64,000 bases of DNA from a virus: IMG/VR virus record IMGVR_UViG_3300008516_000085, positions 20,233 through 84,232 of that record; one strand, 5' to 3'. Both the position numbers and the translations under genes were made by a program. Under the pieces are notes generated by a model, which saw only the letters and a list, made by a program, of their open reading frames with translations, was not told the origin of the DNA and searched no databases. Position 1 is the stretch's first letter. The number at the start of each line of letters is the position of its first letter. This document shows positions 1 through 8,585 of the stretch, piece by piece.

Positions 1-1281
1 CATAGCTCTTCTTAAGTTTATTGCATGAGGGTCTGATTTATCATATGTTGGAATGTTCTGACAGTTTACACCACAGTATCCATCTACTAAAAGCCCCTTA
101 CCACCTGATCCACTAAATCTCCCTGTATCAGCTTGTACCTGATTAAGCTGAAACTTTACTTCATCATTTTCATCTGCATTTACTAACCAATTATGTAAAT
201 AAGTACTTCTAATTTTAACATAACCCCTATAAGTTAGAATTAAATTAATGATAGGGTTTTTAGTGGATACTAATTCAAGAATTTCACTATTAGTATGATG
301 ATGACCTGTTTTAGTCTTTATAGCTTTTGCAGGGTAAGGGAGCTTAAGTTCTTCAAAAAGAACAACACCAAGCTGTTGCGTAGAGTTAATATCAAATTCA
401 TGCCCAGCAATAGAAAAGATATCCTTAACTAATTTAGCCATTCTCTTTTCTATGTCAGCATTAACACTAATCAAATACTCTTTGTCTATTTTTACTAAAT
501 TTCTTTCCATCTCCATGGTAACAAATTGACAACGTTTCTCTATTCGATAAATAAACCATGGACCCATCTTTTCATTGCCGTTTATTTTATCTAATCTATT
601 TTTAAGATATAAATACAAAGCCAAAGTATTCATACCATCCCCTCCACCGTAATACACTGCTTTTTGAGGAGGGACCATATGAAATGCTACAATATTCTTT
701 TTAGTTCCCTGAATACCAAGATCGTTTATTTCAAGCTGCGGTCTATCAAGAAGTGTCTCAGATAAATATTTTAAACCTTTTATCTTCCTTGAAGCATCCT
801 CTATAGATGCCATTAAGTAAGTATCTTCATACTGATCTATACTATCAATAATTATTCCATTAGCTCTAAGTATCTGTCCATCATATTTAAAGTTGTGAAA
901 TATTAAAACACAATTTGCAACTAATCTTTTTGTCTCTCTTAGTATAAAAGAAAGTGAAACATTAAATTCTTGAGCATCTTCATGAGCTATAGGGATATAA
1001 ATTCCCTCATCAGGGTCATGAGCCAAACAAAGACCTACTATTTTTGCATATGTCCCACCCTCAGGATCTTCCCGGGTATTAAGACCAGTAGTTTCGAGAT
1101 CATATGAACAAATACCTTTTTCTATACATCTATCAAAGTATTCTTCTATTTCATGCTTTTTTGTTAACAATCTGAATAATTTAGTTTTCATCCAAGGTCG
1201 AAGCTCTATAAGCTCCTTTACTTGCACTTCTGTAAATTCATCCAAACTTGCTGATGCTATATCTATACCAGACTCTGCCAT
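1..1281 (-). CDS. polA: Family A DNA polymerase, N-terminal part (cut by window edge)
   Basis: This is the first 427 residues of a replicative DNA polymerase of the Pol I family; the palm and fingers lie beyond the left edge. I translated it from the sequence. The 3'-5' exonuclease domain is intact: motif I DLETTG (D61, E63), motif II HNFKYD (D134) and motif III YGGGD (D215). It is followed by the family signature FDINSTQQLG in the thumb region. Near the edge come TGRFSG and QNIPTYD, matching the TGRLSS and NLQNIP motifs just before polymerase motif A. The start is ATG at 1281 with AAAAAGG upstream, and the gene begins just after the stop of the primase-like gene. It looks active as a proofreading polymerase, although the catalytic aspartates of the polymerase site cannot be seen here. 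The product probably copies the phage genome together with the adjacent helicase genes. Confidence 0.93.
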   Translation of the reverse strand, partial: MAESGIDIASASLDEFTEVQVKELIELRPWMKTKLFRLLTKKHEIEEYFDRCIEKGICSYDLETTGLNTREDPEGGTYAKIVGLCLAHDPDEGIYIPIAHEDAQEFNVSLSFILRETKRLVANCVLIFHNFKYDGQILRANGIIIDSIDQYEDTYLMASIEDASRKIKGLKYLSETLLDRPQLEINDLGIQGTKKNIVAFHMVPPQKAVYYGGGDGMNTLALYLYLKNRLDKINGNEKMGPWFIYRIEKRCQFVTMEMERNLVKIDKEYLISVNADIEKRMAKLVKDIFSIAGHEFDINSTQQLGVVLFEELKLPYPAKAIKTKTGHHHTNSEILELVSTKNPIINLILTYRGYVKIRSTYLHNWLVNADENDEVKFQLNQVQADTGRFSGSGGKGLLVDGYCGVNCQNIPTYDKSDPHAINLRRAM

Positions 1282-1283
1282 AT

Positions 1284-1844
1284 TTATACCTTTTTCTCTT
1301 TTAATCTTTTAAAAACTCTTAGCATACTCGCCTTTAACTTGGCGAATTGTTCTTCAAATTTTTCATCTGATATTGCATATTTTAGCATCATATATGCATA
1401 AACAAATTTAGTATAGATAGATTGTTCCACTTCATCTCGCACAGCAGTAATAGCCATATATATTTTAGCTATAGCTAATTTTCTATTATCTATTTTTGGG
1501 ATAACTTTTTTCGTTAATATCTTTACATGCTCTTCAGTAGCTTCCGGTAAAACCGATATATCAATTCTATATTCTTTTACTATATGATTGATAGCCCCAC
1601 TAAAACTTAATCCCTCCTGTTTTCTTATATATGAAATAAAATCTAACTTTTCTTTACATACCCAACAATAAGATGTATCAGTCTGTCTATAATACCGAGC
1701 ACTCTTTTTTCTATCTACACCATGAAATTTACAGGAAAATTGTTCTTCATCAAGCTCACCCGTAATAAGCCCTTCCCTTTTCATCAAATTTCCTAATGAA
1801 ACATTCTGTAATATTAATTCTTTTAAACTTTCAAGATCTTTCAT
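1284..1844 (-). CDS. Stand-alone DnaG-type (CHC2) primase zinc-finger protein
   Basis: A 186-residue protein whose first half matches the zinc-binding domain of DnaG primases. Four ligands are visible: C38 and H41 (CKFH), then C60 and C63 (CWVC). The segment after them, DFISYIRKQEGLSFSGAI, resembles the DnaG stretch following its zinc ribbon. There is no TOPRIM catalytic domain, and the C-terminal half is a charged helical region of unknown role. In DnaG the zinc finger recognises the template and regulates primer synthesis. Here it may bind template or tether a catalytic primase encoded elsewhere. Its start codon overlaps the helicase stop in an ATGA arrangement, so the two are probably translationally coupled. 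A full primase is unlikely at this length. Confidence 0.8.
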   Translation of the reverse strand: MKDLESLKELILQNVSLGNLMKREGLITGELDEEQFSCKFHGVDRKKSARYYRQTDTSYCWVCKEKLDFISYIRKQEGLSFSGAINHIVKEYRIDISVLPEATEEHVKILTKKVIPKIDNRKLAIAKIYMAITAVRDEVEQSIYTKFVYAYMMLKYAISDEKFEEQFAKLKASMLRVFKRLKEKKV

Positions 1845-3376
1845 ACGATATCACTTATATCTATAATATTATCAGCATTCTCAATAGAATGAGTGTAGTT
1901 CCAAATAAATCCAGTATCAAAATCTATGCATGCATCAAAGGGCTTGAAAAATCTATTTCTTCTATTTTTAAGACAACAAAATTTTAATCGATTATTATCC
2001 CCATCATTATCAAACTTATACTCGGATACAATTAAATCTGCAGATCTCTCTATTTCATGATTATTACTTATTGCTGTAAGATCATATATTCCCTCATTCT
2101 TTTTCGCCTCTTTGTATCCATCACGATTACACTGATGAGGAGACAATATCCTCATTCCCATACCATTATTAAAAGTGATACACAATCTCTTTAGATTCTT
2201 TACAATATTATTGGTAGTCTCGTTGTGATCCCTAGAACGCTCCTCCTCATCAGCTCCCATGAGACTAATATAATCTATCACCCCAAATTCAAGATTTCTA
2301 CCCGTAAGCTGGAGATCTTGCTGATACTGTCGAAACCTCAACTCAATATCAGAAAGAGTTGTTACCGTTTTATCTGGCTGCCAAATGTAAACCCTCCCAT
2401 ATACATTACCATCAGTATTGGTATCAAAGTCATCACAAACTTTGAAATAGTATTCTTTTTCTTCAGCATTTAATCGAGCATATATGACATTGTTATAAGA
2501 AATTTTACCTACGAGATGAGCATACTGGGGCCATAAGACTCTAAAACGAGGATTACAACTATGAAGAACATAAATTTTATCACGAATTTCTCTAAATGAC
2601 ATTTCCAATGTAATAAATGCTGTATTCCATCCCCCATATAATGCTCTATATGCCATATTAAGAGCAAAGGTAGTTTTACAATGTCCTGTAAACGCTGTAA
2701 TAATCATCAACTCACCACTCTTAAGACCTCCTGTAGATTCATCAATATTCTGAAGCCAAGTTTGTATCCCGATAGAACCCCCTGGATTTGCTTCAGCTTT
2801 ATTATAATCCTTTTTTGCTTCTCTTATGTCCTCTTCACTTATAATCTGACTCTCTGTTTTTATCCCATTTTCTTTTTCACTAAAAGGTCTGGTTTCTCTT
2901 GCAATATAGGATATTGAATCTGAGATGCCTTTTAGTTTAACTTTATGCCTCTTCTTCGTAATGACAAGACCACTTGAAGCTATTTTTTGAGCATTATTAA
3001 GAACTTTATCTAATTCTAAAATTTGTTGTTGTTCATTATACTGCTTAACTATCGTACGATAATCCATGCCAACATAGGGTTGCTGCCCTTTTATTTTATC
3101 GAGGATTACCAGAACCGATTCACTCCCCTCAACATTTTTAAAGTGATTTTTTATAAATTCAAAAGAGGGAACTTCCTGTACATCTGCATCACACTTTTTA
3201 ATATATTCAAGAATAAAATAGTAGATATTCTTATATGCTTTTTCTTCCGGAGACTTGGGTATTATCTTCTGAAGAGCTCTAAAATTCTTTATACAATCCA
3301 TTTGAGAAATTGTTTCTCTACCCTCAGCATTTTTTATATAAATAATAGATCTAAATATTTCATCTATTTCTATCAT
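1841..3376 (-). CDS. dnaB: DnaB-type replicative DNA helicase
   Basis: A 511-residue RecA-fold hexameric helicase expected to unwind DNA at the phage fork. The N-terminal ~190 residues are helical and poorly conserved. The ATPase core shows a P-loop region at 227-236 (TAFTGHCKTT, K234), motif H1a TLEMS with the putative catalytic E258, Walker B GVIDY with D368, a loop SPHQCNRDG, and the C-terminal NRRNRFF segment typical of arginine-finger regions. The P-loop is odd: the glycine normally just before the lysine is a cysteine, and the leading glycine is alanine. The remaining DnaB motifs are complete, so I expect an active enzyme. It lies between a loader-like gene and the primase zinc finger, which fits a replisome operon. 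Confidence 0.92.
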   Translation of the reverse strand: MIEIDEIFRSIIYIKNAEGRETISQMDCIKNFRALQKIIPKSPEEKAYKNIYYFILEYIKKCDADVQEVPSFEFIKNHFKNVEGSESVLVILDKIKGQQPYVGMDYRTIVKQYNEQQQILELDKVLNNAQKIASSGLVITKKRHKVKLKGISDSISYIARETRPFSEKENGIKTESQIISEEDIREAKKDYNKAEANPGGSIGIQTWLQNIDESTGGLKSGELMIITAFTGHCKTTFALNMAYRALYGGWNTAFITLEMSFREIRDKIYVLHSCNPRFRVLWPQYAHLVGKISYNNVIYARLNAEEKEYYFKVCDDFDTNTDGNVYGRVYIWQPDKTVTTLSDIELRFRQYQQDLQLTGRNLEFGVIDYISLMGADEEERSRDHNETTNNIVKNLKRLCITFNNGMGMRILSPHQCNRDGYKEAKKNEGIYDLTAISNNHEIERSADLIVSEYKFDNDGDNNRLKFCCLKNRRNRFFKPFDACIDFDTGFIWNYTHSIENADNIIDISDIV

Positions 3377-3384
3377 AATATCCC

Positions 3385-4068
3385 CTATACATTAGAAACA
3401 GCATCATTTAAATTTTTTTCATTCTTAATCAAAGATTCTGCACGAGAAACATACCCTTTAAATTTTTGCAGTGTATCCAAGTTAATGTGCTTATATGTTG
3501 TAAGATAAGACTCTAAATCAACACTATATTCTCGAGCTTCTTTTAGATGTTCTTCACTGTAAACATAAATCCAAGTAGGCTTTGCAATTCTACTACGATT
3601 TTTAATCACCTCTGAAACACAGTCCTTAAGACTAGTATATCGGGCACTGGAGGTAAACATCAATGCCATCATATCATATTGATTAAGATGACTCGTTGTT
3701 AACCAATCTCCTGAAGTACCTCTTGGAACATTGTACTGTTCAACGATAGTCCCTCCTTCAAGAATTATGTAATTTTTATACATAAACCCTTTTAAAAAAT
3801 AACATTTTACAATGTAAAGAAAAATATCTTCTACACCATAAAAAATGTAATTTTTATTATTACCATATTCACTATGAACTAGTACAGAGTCCTCCGGGTG
3901 AGGCATACTTACGGGGGATAGTATTCCAAATTTTTTACCGATACTAATGTTTATTTTACAATAGCATGGCTCGGTATGGGGGTAGAGTGTTCTGTGACCC
4001 CCAACATTTTTTTCCACAAAACCAGTTGAGATAAAACCAGTGTCATGACAATATGGGCATTTTTCCAT
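3385..4068 (-). CDS. Zinc-binding protein resembling a degenerate DnaC/DnaI-type helicase loader
   Basis: A 227-residue protein with an N-terminal Cys cluster: CPYC (C4, C7) with DTGF after it, then CYC (C35, C37). This layout resembles the zinc-binding N-terminus of DnaI-type helicase loaders. Further on, a stretch of the form xxEVIKNRSRIAKPTWIYVY followed by SEEHLKEA resembles the sensor-1 region of loader ATPases (EIINxRxxxGKPTIITxN, then a helix). No Walker A motif is visible, and Walker B is not convincing. It lies directly before the DnaB gene in transcription order, which suits a loader or loader-derived helicase partner. The assignment rests on position and short motifs, so it could instead be an unrelated zinc protein. 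Confidence 0.45.
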   Translation of the reverse strand: MEKCPYCHDTGFISTGFVEKNVGGHRTLYPHTEPCYCKINISIGKKFGILSPVSMPHPEDSVLVHSEYGNNKNYIFYGVEDIFLYIVKCYFLKGFMYKNYIILEGGTIVEQYNVPRGTSGDWLTTSHLNQYDMMALMFTSSARYTSLKDCVSEVIKNRSRIAKPTWIYVYSEEHLKEAREYSVDLESYLTTYKHINLDTLQKFKGYVSRAESLIKNEKNLNDAVSNV

Positions 4069-4074
4069 AAACTT

Positions 4075-7000
4075 TTATGCAACTTTTTTGAAAACTGAAT
4101 TATATAGGGCATCAATTATGCCCTCTTCATCCTTAAACAAAATCTCATCATCTTTAAACTTTATTGCACCCTCAGCTATATCACCAATTACTTCACTTAT
4201 TAAATTTTTCTTACTATCAAGGATATCAAGGACATGTTCATCGATAGTCTTTTGATTAACCATATGAAGAAGCAAAATATGTTCCCTGATACTACCTATC
4301 CTCTGAGCTCTACCAATAGATTGATAAAGATCCCCATAAGACCATGGTGTATCATAATAAAGTATTATTCCTGCAGCTTGCAAATTTATTGCTGCAGATC
4401 CAGCCTGAGTAATAAAAATAATCTTACAATCTTGCTTTAAATCTTGGAAATATTTACGAGAATCATTTCTTTCCTGAATATTGTTATCTCCGGTAATCTG
4501 TGTGTATTTTATACCAAGATCATCAAGTATTACTGATAATCTCTTAATACCCGTTTTAAATCGTGTAAATACAATTGTTTTTTCATCTGAAAGTTCTTGA
4601 TCAAACAATCTTCTAAATTCGGTTTCTTTTGAACTCTCACCTTCTTCACCTAACCATCCAGGACCATTAGATACTAACTGACAATAAGATAAAGCAGCTA
4701 TCTTATTTTTTTCTAAACCTTCTTTAGTAAGAGATTCTTCATATCTTATTCGAAGTAACTCATACATCTTTTCTTCTTTTTCAGTAGGCTGAGCAGTGTT
4801 ATTATAATAAGATTCGAATTTAAAATATTTTTCTCTTATCAACTTACAATAAAGCTCACCGCTTAATGCTTTTCTATAAAGCTGTGTCTGTTCCTCAGAC
4901 ATTTCCAAAATAACCTTTCGAGAGATAAGTCGAGGAAGTTCATCTGCTACTTCTCTGGTTTTTCTTGCTAAAAAGAAAGGATCAATAATCTGCTTAAATT
5001 TTCCAAGATTTTTGTATCCTACTACTTTATTAAAAAATCGCTTTTTACCTTTTCTCCATAAAGACATTTTTTTGCGCACAGCATATTCATTAAGAAAAGC
5101 TATTTTCCCTGGAAAAATACCCGGAGTTATTACCCTATATATAAAATAAGCTTCCTCTAATCTATTTTTTATAATAGTTGCAGACATTCCATAACAATAT
5201 GTTGCCTTATCCGATATCTCGTTAGCACCAAACCATGTTTTAGTTTTCCCGTTTTTAAATTCTTGGCAGTTACTTACGAGAATATTATTAGCGAAATAAC
5301 TGTGATTATCCTCTACTTCAATATTATACTTGTATCTCGAAAAAGTTTTTTTAGAGTATTCGAATGGGGTGCTATATTCAATAACATCCTCACACCTTTC
5401 CCAACCATCATCTTCAACTTGATAAGTCTCCCAAAACCCCCCACACGGAAGCATAGATTTATACAACATGCACGGGGGTATGTAATCAGATATCAAGTGT
5501 AATAACTTTATGCTACTATCTTTATTTGCTCTTAAACTATATAATTTCTTTCCACTTTTTGTTTGAGGGACGATAATAAACTCGATTCCCCAAGTAACTC
5601 TAAAATAATCTATGATTATCTCATTCTCTTTTTTAGAAAAGCCATGCGTACTTAAAGTTACTTTATCCCCATGTCTATTAGAGTATGACCCATCATCACA
5701 ATACCATATTGCTATCCCAATAGGAGTTAGGCTCTCCAACCACTTTTTTGATACAACTTTTTTCCCTGATTTATTAACTATATTTAAGTCACGTATAATA
5801 TCTGTAATTGCAGTGGAGCACTCCGTACCAATGGTGTGCATAGGCTCTTTATTCCAACCGCTTTTCTGAATTGTTTCAAATGTTATGTGGTGAGACATCA
5901 GTTTTTTCTTAAAATCTAAGTAATCTAACCTCTTCCTTGATTGCATCATTTTTACTCCAGTACCAAGACCCTGAAGCAATCTTTTTATATATCGTATACT
6001 CCCATCACCTAACAATGATCCAAGTATAATCTGTTTTTGTATATCTGTTATTTTCTTTATAACCCCATAGACTATATCTCCTGGAATTAGCTCATCTGCT
6101 CTCTTTTTACCTAAAGATGTGTAGAATCCATGGTTAGGGCTACATATTACAGACAGAGTTCTTTTTCTTTTTACCTTGTACCAACGTACAGCCTCATTCC
6201 TAAAAAAACTTACAACTTTTTTAACCTCAATCTTATTAGTCTCAAAGTTAAAAGACAAGACATCTACGCTCATTTCTCTGGATACAATCTTGCCGATAAG
6301 TTCGGTAGTACCATCTGCTAATGTGATCGGGGTATGATAGCTAAAGCATTCGTCAAAGGCTACCTGATATGTAGGTAATCTATTTTCAATAATAAATTTA
6401 TAATCTTCTTTAACGGCATAGTAGTTCACTATAAGGACATCAGCTTTTATAACCTGATATTGTGCCTTACGAGCTGCAAAACCCCTAATGATACAGCATT
6501 TGTGACCTGCTGCCTTTAACTCTTCTATTGTACCATACTGACCAGTACTCTTCATTCTACGTGTTTTTGGGTCCTTACACCGAACCTCACCAAATTCATT
6601 AGTGAGAACATGCACAGTGATACCTACACAGAATGTTTCAAATTCCTCTTTCCATTGCTGCATAGCTGATTTTGGAGTTGCTACTATAAGTTTAAGTTTT
6701 GGTTCCGTCATACGACGATAAACGTATGAGGTTATCATCTGTAAGGTGTTGTGGTTTACAAAGCCATTACCAACAAAGTTATGCTCTTCAGGAACATGAA
6801 AGTCTGCAAATGTATCTCTAACTTCTTCTACCAAAACTATCTTATCAAAATAGTAATTCTTATCTTGAATAAATTTTAAGATAGAATAGTTCGAAACTAC
6901 TTCTTTTAAATTATGTGTCGCTATCGCTTGCATAAATGAATCAAGTAAATCATAAGTCAGTCTTTTCTTCTTATAAATAACTTCTTCAATCATTCTTTTT

Positions 7001-8322
7001 AAGCGATAACCTACCAAACCCTTCCAACCAGATCCTTTTACAGAAAAACCTTTATGTTCAGGAAGACTTTTTAAATGAAGAACGATATCCTTTATTGCTT
7101 GTTTTAATAAGGGTTTACCTATAGGTATTATATCTGTATTACTATTTCTTTTCTTTTTTGCTATCTGATTAAGAAGATCATTTTTTCTATTTGATATAAA
7201 CCCTATCGTTTCTTGAAATTTGACAAGATCTCTACCACAAAAATAAAGAATAAAATAAGGCTTTCTTTCTTCCCTTATTTTTATATTTTTCTTTTTTAAC
7301 CTTGATGTAATTCCAAAACTCAACAACAACAACTGTATTTGTTTTAAAAGTTCCTGAGATTTTGAAGAACAACTGATTATATTGTTTGATAGCTCTACAC
7401 CACCATCCCCTTCAAAATATGCCCTTAAAAAAGCTCGAATAACCGACTTTGGGGACGACAAAATGGAATTAGGAACTGTTTGATCACCTGATCGTGCATC
7501 AGGATTAATCCCTAAAAGTTCAAGTACTCGTACTATTTCCAAACTATTTATGGTTATTTCTTTTTTATAATTTAGAACATCTTCGGATTGACTATATCCA
7601 AAAACTTCTTGTAATAACTCACGTATCCGACTATTAATAGAAGAATCAAATTGTGTAATAACCACGGTATACTTACGGGGACAATGCCCCTCTGATACAT
7701 AGAAACCTAATAACTCTGCCAATGCCTCATCAAGATATCCTGGAATTTTATAATCTATAGAATGACTACTATCTTTTTTATATGTAATATCAACATAAGT
7801 ATCCGAAAATAAACCTTCCCTACAAATACAAACATAGTCTCCCACTTTTAGAGTATCTAATCGTTTGTATTCAAAAGAATCAATATCCGGAGCATATATT
7901 GGATGGTGACCCAAACCTATTAATTCATAACCCTTCTGAGTTACTACCTTAATACCTTCTCTATCACCACAATAATACACAGCATCAGGTCTAACCGCAC
8001 CATTTATAGTAAGCAGCCCACAGTTACCTGAATACGGATAAAGAGTATCCTCTTTTGGGTTTTGTGGAATAAACTCTTCCAGTCTCTTAAAACCTTCAGT
8101 CGTGGGTAGGTAGGTATCTTTCGTTAAGCACTTACCTAAACCTACGCCGTCTCCCAAGACCATACGAGCGAGGGAAAGGAGATGAAGAGCTCCTATTACT
8201 TGATAATCACGAAGTTTTGTTGTGGATTTGAGATATGAGCAAGGTTTTAAAGTTGCTTTTTTTGCCCGTCTGAGTTTTTTTAAAAATTCATAGTTAGACG
8301 GAATGCTAGCAAATGCAGCCAT
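4075..8322 (-). CDS. SNF2/superfamily 2 helicase precursor with two inteins
   Basis: A 1415-residue precursor. Removing residues 65-525 and 659-1018 leaves a 594-residue SF2 helicase of the SNF2-like type. After splicing the Walker A reads GDGVGLGKT and motif II reads FDECQ. Motif III is GMSAT (1045-1049), motif IV surrounds IVFTRF (1250-1255), motif V is ITQAGSAAINLQ and motif VI is QSIGRAQRIGS (1334-1344). Such phage helicases remodel replication or recombination intermediates, as T4 UvsW does; that role is inferred. Both inteins interrupt ATP-binding motifs, so the unspliced protein cannot be an active ATPase. The start at 8322 has AGGAG about ten bases upstream. The gene opens the replication block after a 263-base gap containing promoter-like signals. 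The reading frame is open throughout, so both inteins are translated in frame. Confidence 0.93.
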   Translation of the reverse strand: MAAFASIPSNYEFLKKLRRAKKATLKPCSYLKSTTKLRDYQVIGALHLLSLARMVLGDGVGLGKCLTKDTYLPTTEGFKRLEEFIPQNPKEDTLYPYSGNCGLLTINGAVRPDAVYYCGDREGIKVVTQKGYELIGLGHHPIYAPDIDSFEYKRLDTLKVGDYVCICREGLFSDTYVDITYKKDSSHSIDYKIPGYLDEALAELLGFYVSEGHCPRKYTVVITQFDSSINSRIRELLQEVFGYSQSEDVLNYKKEITINSLEIVRVLELLGINPDARSGDQTVPNSILSSPKSVIRAFLRAYFEGDGGVELSNNIISCSSKSQELLKQIQLLLLSFGITSRLKKKNIKIREERKPYFILYFCGRDLVKFQETIGFISNRKNDLLNQIAKKKRNSNTDIIPIGKPLLKQAIKDIVLHLKSLPEHKGFSVKGSGWKGLVGYRLKRMIEEVIYKKKRLTYDLLDSFMQAIATHNLKEVVSNYSILKFIQDKNYYFDKIVLVEEVRDTFADFHVPEEHNFVGNGFVNHNTLQMITSYVYRRMTEPKLKLIVATPKSAMQQWKEEFETFCVGITVHVLTNEFGEVRCKDPKTRRMKSTGQYGTIEELKAAGHKCCIIRGFAARKAQYQVIKADVLIVNYYAVKEDYKFIIENRLPTYQVAFDECFSYHTPITLADGTTELIGKIVSREMSVDVLSFNFETNKIEVKKVVSFFRNEAVRWYKVKRKRTLSVICSPNHGFYTSLGKKRADELIPGDIVYGVIKKITDIQKQIILGSLLGDGSIRYIKRLLQGLGTGVKMMQSRKRLDYLDFKKKLMSHHITFETIQKSGWNKEPMHTIGTECSTAITDIIRDLNIVNKSGKKVVSKKWLESLTPIGIAIWYCDDGSYSNRHGDKVTLSTHGFSKKENEIIIDYFRVTWGIEFIIVPQTKSGKKLYSLRANKDSSIKLLHLISDYIPPCMLYKSMLPCGGFWETYQVEDDGWERCEDVIEYSTPFEYSKKTFSRYKYNIEVEDNHSYFANNILVSNCQEFKNGKTKTWFGANEISDKATYCYGMSATIIKNRLEEAYFIYRVITPGIFPGKIAFLNEYAVRKKMSLWRKGKKRFFNKVVGYKNLGKFKQIIDPFFLARKTREVADELPRLISRKVILEMSEEQTQLYRKALSGELYCKLIREKYFKFESYYNNTAQPTEKEEKMYELLRIRYEESLTKEGLEKNKIAALSYCQLVSNGPGWLGEEGESSKETEFRRLFDQELSDEKTIVFTRFKTGIKRLSVILDDLGIKYTQITGDNNIQERNDSRKYFQDLKQDCKIIFITQAGSAAINLQAAGIILYYDTPWSYGDLYQSIGRAQRIGSIREHILLLHMVNQKTIDEHVLDILDSKKNLISEVIGDIAEGAIKFKDDEILFKDEEGIIDALYNSVFKKVA
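5269..6348 (-). mobile_element. Intein 2, in the helicase Walker B motif, with LAGLIDADG endonuclease
   Basis: A second in-frame intein of 360 residues, precursor positions 659-1018. It begins with Cys (CFSYHTP) right after FDE and ends with LVSN before Cys (CQEF), so splicing restores DECQ. Block B is CSPNH near residue 728-731. The endonuclease motifs are ILGSLLGDGS (766-775) and AIWYCDDGS (871-879), the type seen in single-domain LAGLIDADG proteins. The penultimate residue is Ser rather than the usual His; such inteins are known and may splice more slowly. It differs in sequence and endonuclease subtype from intein 1, so the two are independent insertions rather than a duplication. Confidence 0.92.
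6748..8130 (-). mobile_element. Intein 1, in the helicase Walker A motif, with LAGLIDADG endonuclease
   Basis: This 461-residue in-frame protein intron covers residues 65-525 of the helicase precursor. It begins with Cys (CLTKDTYLP) directly after GLGK and ends in VNHN before Thr, the first residue of the C-extein (TLQM). The penultimate His and terminal Asn are present, and Thr is a known splicing nucleophile. The splicing block near residue 140 has the HHP pattern. The insert carries a two-motif LAGLIDADG homing endonuclease: LLGFYVSEG (204-212) and LRAYFEGDGG (299-308), both with acidic catalytic positions kept. Splicing restores GLGKT. The element is probably competent for both splicing and homing, judged from motifs only. 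Confidence 0.93.
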
Positions 8323-8360
8323 CAGGTATATCTCCTGCTCAGATTTCCAGAAACGACTCT

Positions 8361-8382
8361 TATAAGACTATTAAATCTTATA
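8361..8382. repeat. Inverted repeat ahead of the helicase gene
   Basis: Two perfect 7-base arms, TATAAGA at 8361-8367 and TCTTATA at 8376-8382, are separated by eight bases. The repeat lies about 40 bases ahead of the helicase start. On the minus strand a TTGACT at 8391-8386 just precedes it, so it could overlap a promoter as an operator. It could also form a hairpin in the mRNA leader. No U-tract follows it, so a terminator is unlikely. Confidence 0.45.
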
Positions 8383-8400
8383 CAAAGTCAAAAACAATTC

Positions 8401-8420
8401 CAAAAAAGACAGTTTGTCTT
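8401..8420 (-). terminator. Rho-independent terminator-like hairpin
   Basis: Read on the minus strand, AAGACA, a three-base loop and TGTCTT form a 6-base-pair stem followed by TTTT. It stands in the 263-base gap between the structural genes and the replication genes, which suits partial termination of late transcription. The stem is short and AU-rich, so termination may be weak. Confidence 0.55.
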
Positions 8421-8548
8421 ATAGGGGCTAATTCAAGCTAAATTCGGACTATCAAACTTGAACCTCAGATTTGTAACCCCTTGTCCACTCTAAAGATATG
8501 TAAGAATGGTTTACTTTTTAAGACTCTGTCGAAGCGATACTATTATTA

Positions 8549-8580
8549 AAACTATATACAAAAAAAATTGGTGTCAACAG
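8549..8580 (-). promoter_or_regulatory. Promoter-like motif before the replication genes
   Basis: On the minus strand CTGTTGACA is followed by TATATAGTTT, with 15 bases between CTGTTGA and TATATAG. It begins just past the stop codon of the 8586-9770 gene. The same paired motif occurs at 14615-14645, also in a gap, which supports a function. TTGACA fits a sigma70-type -35 box. The -10 register is uncertain: TATAGT is 15 bases away and TAGTTT is 17. The terminator at 8401-8420 lies between this motif and the helicase, so the motif would drive replication genes only by read-through. Confidence 0.5.
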
Positions 8581-8585
8581 ATTTA

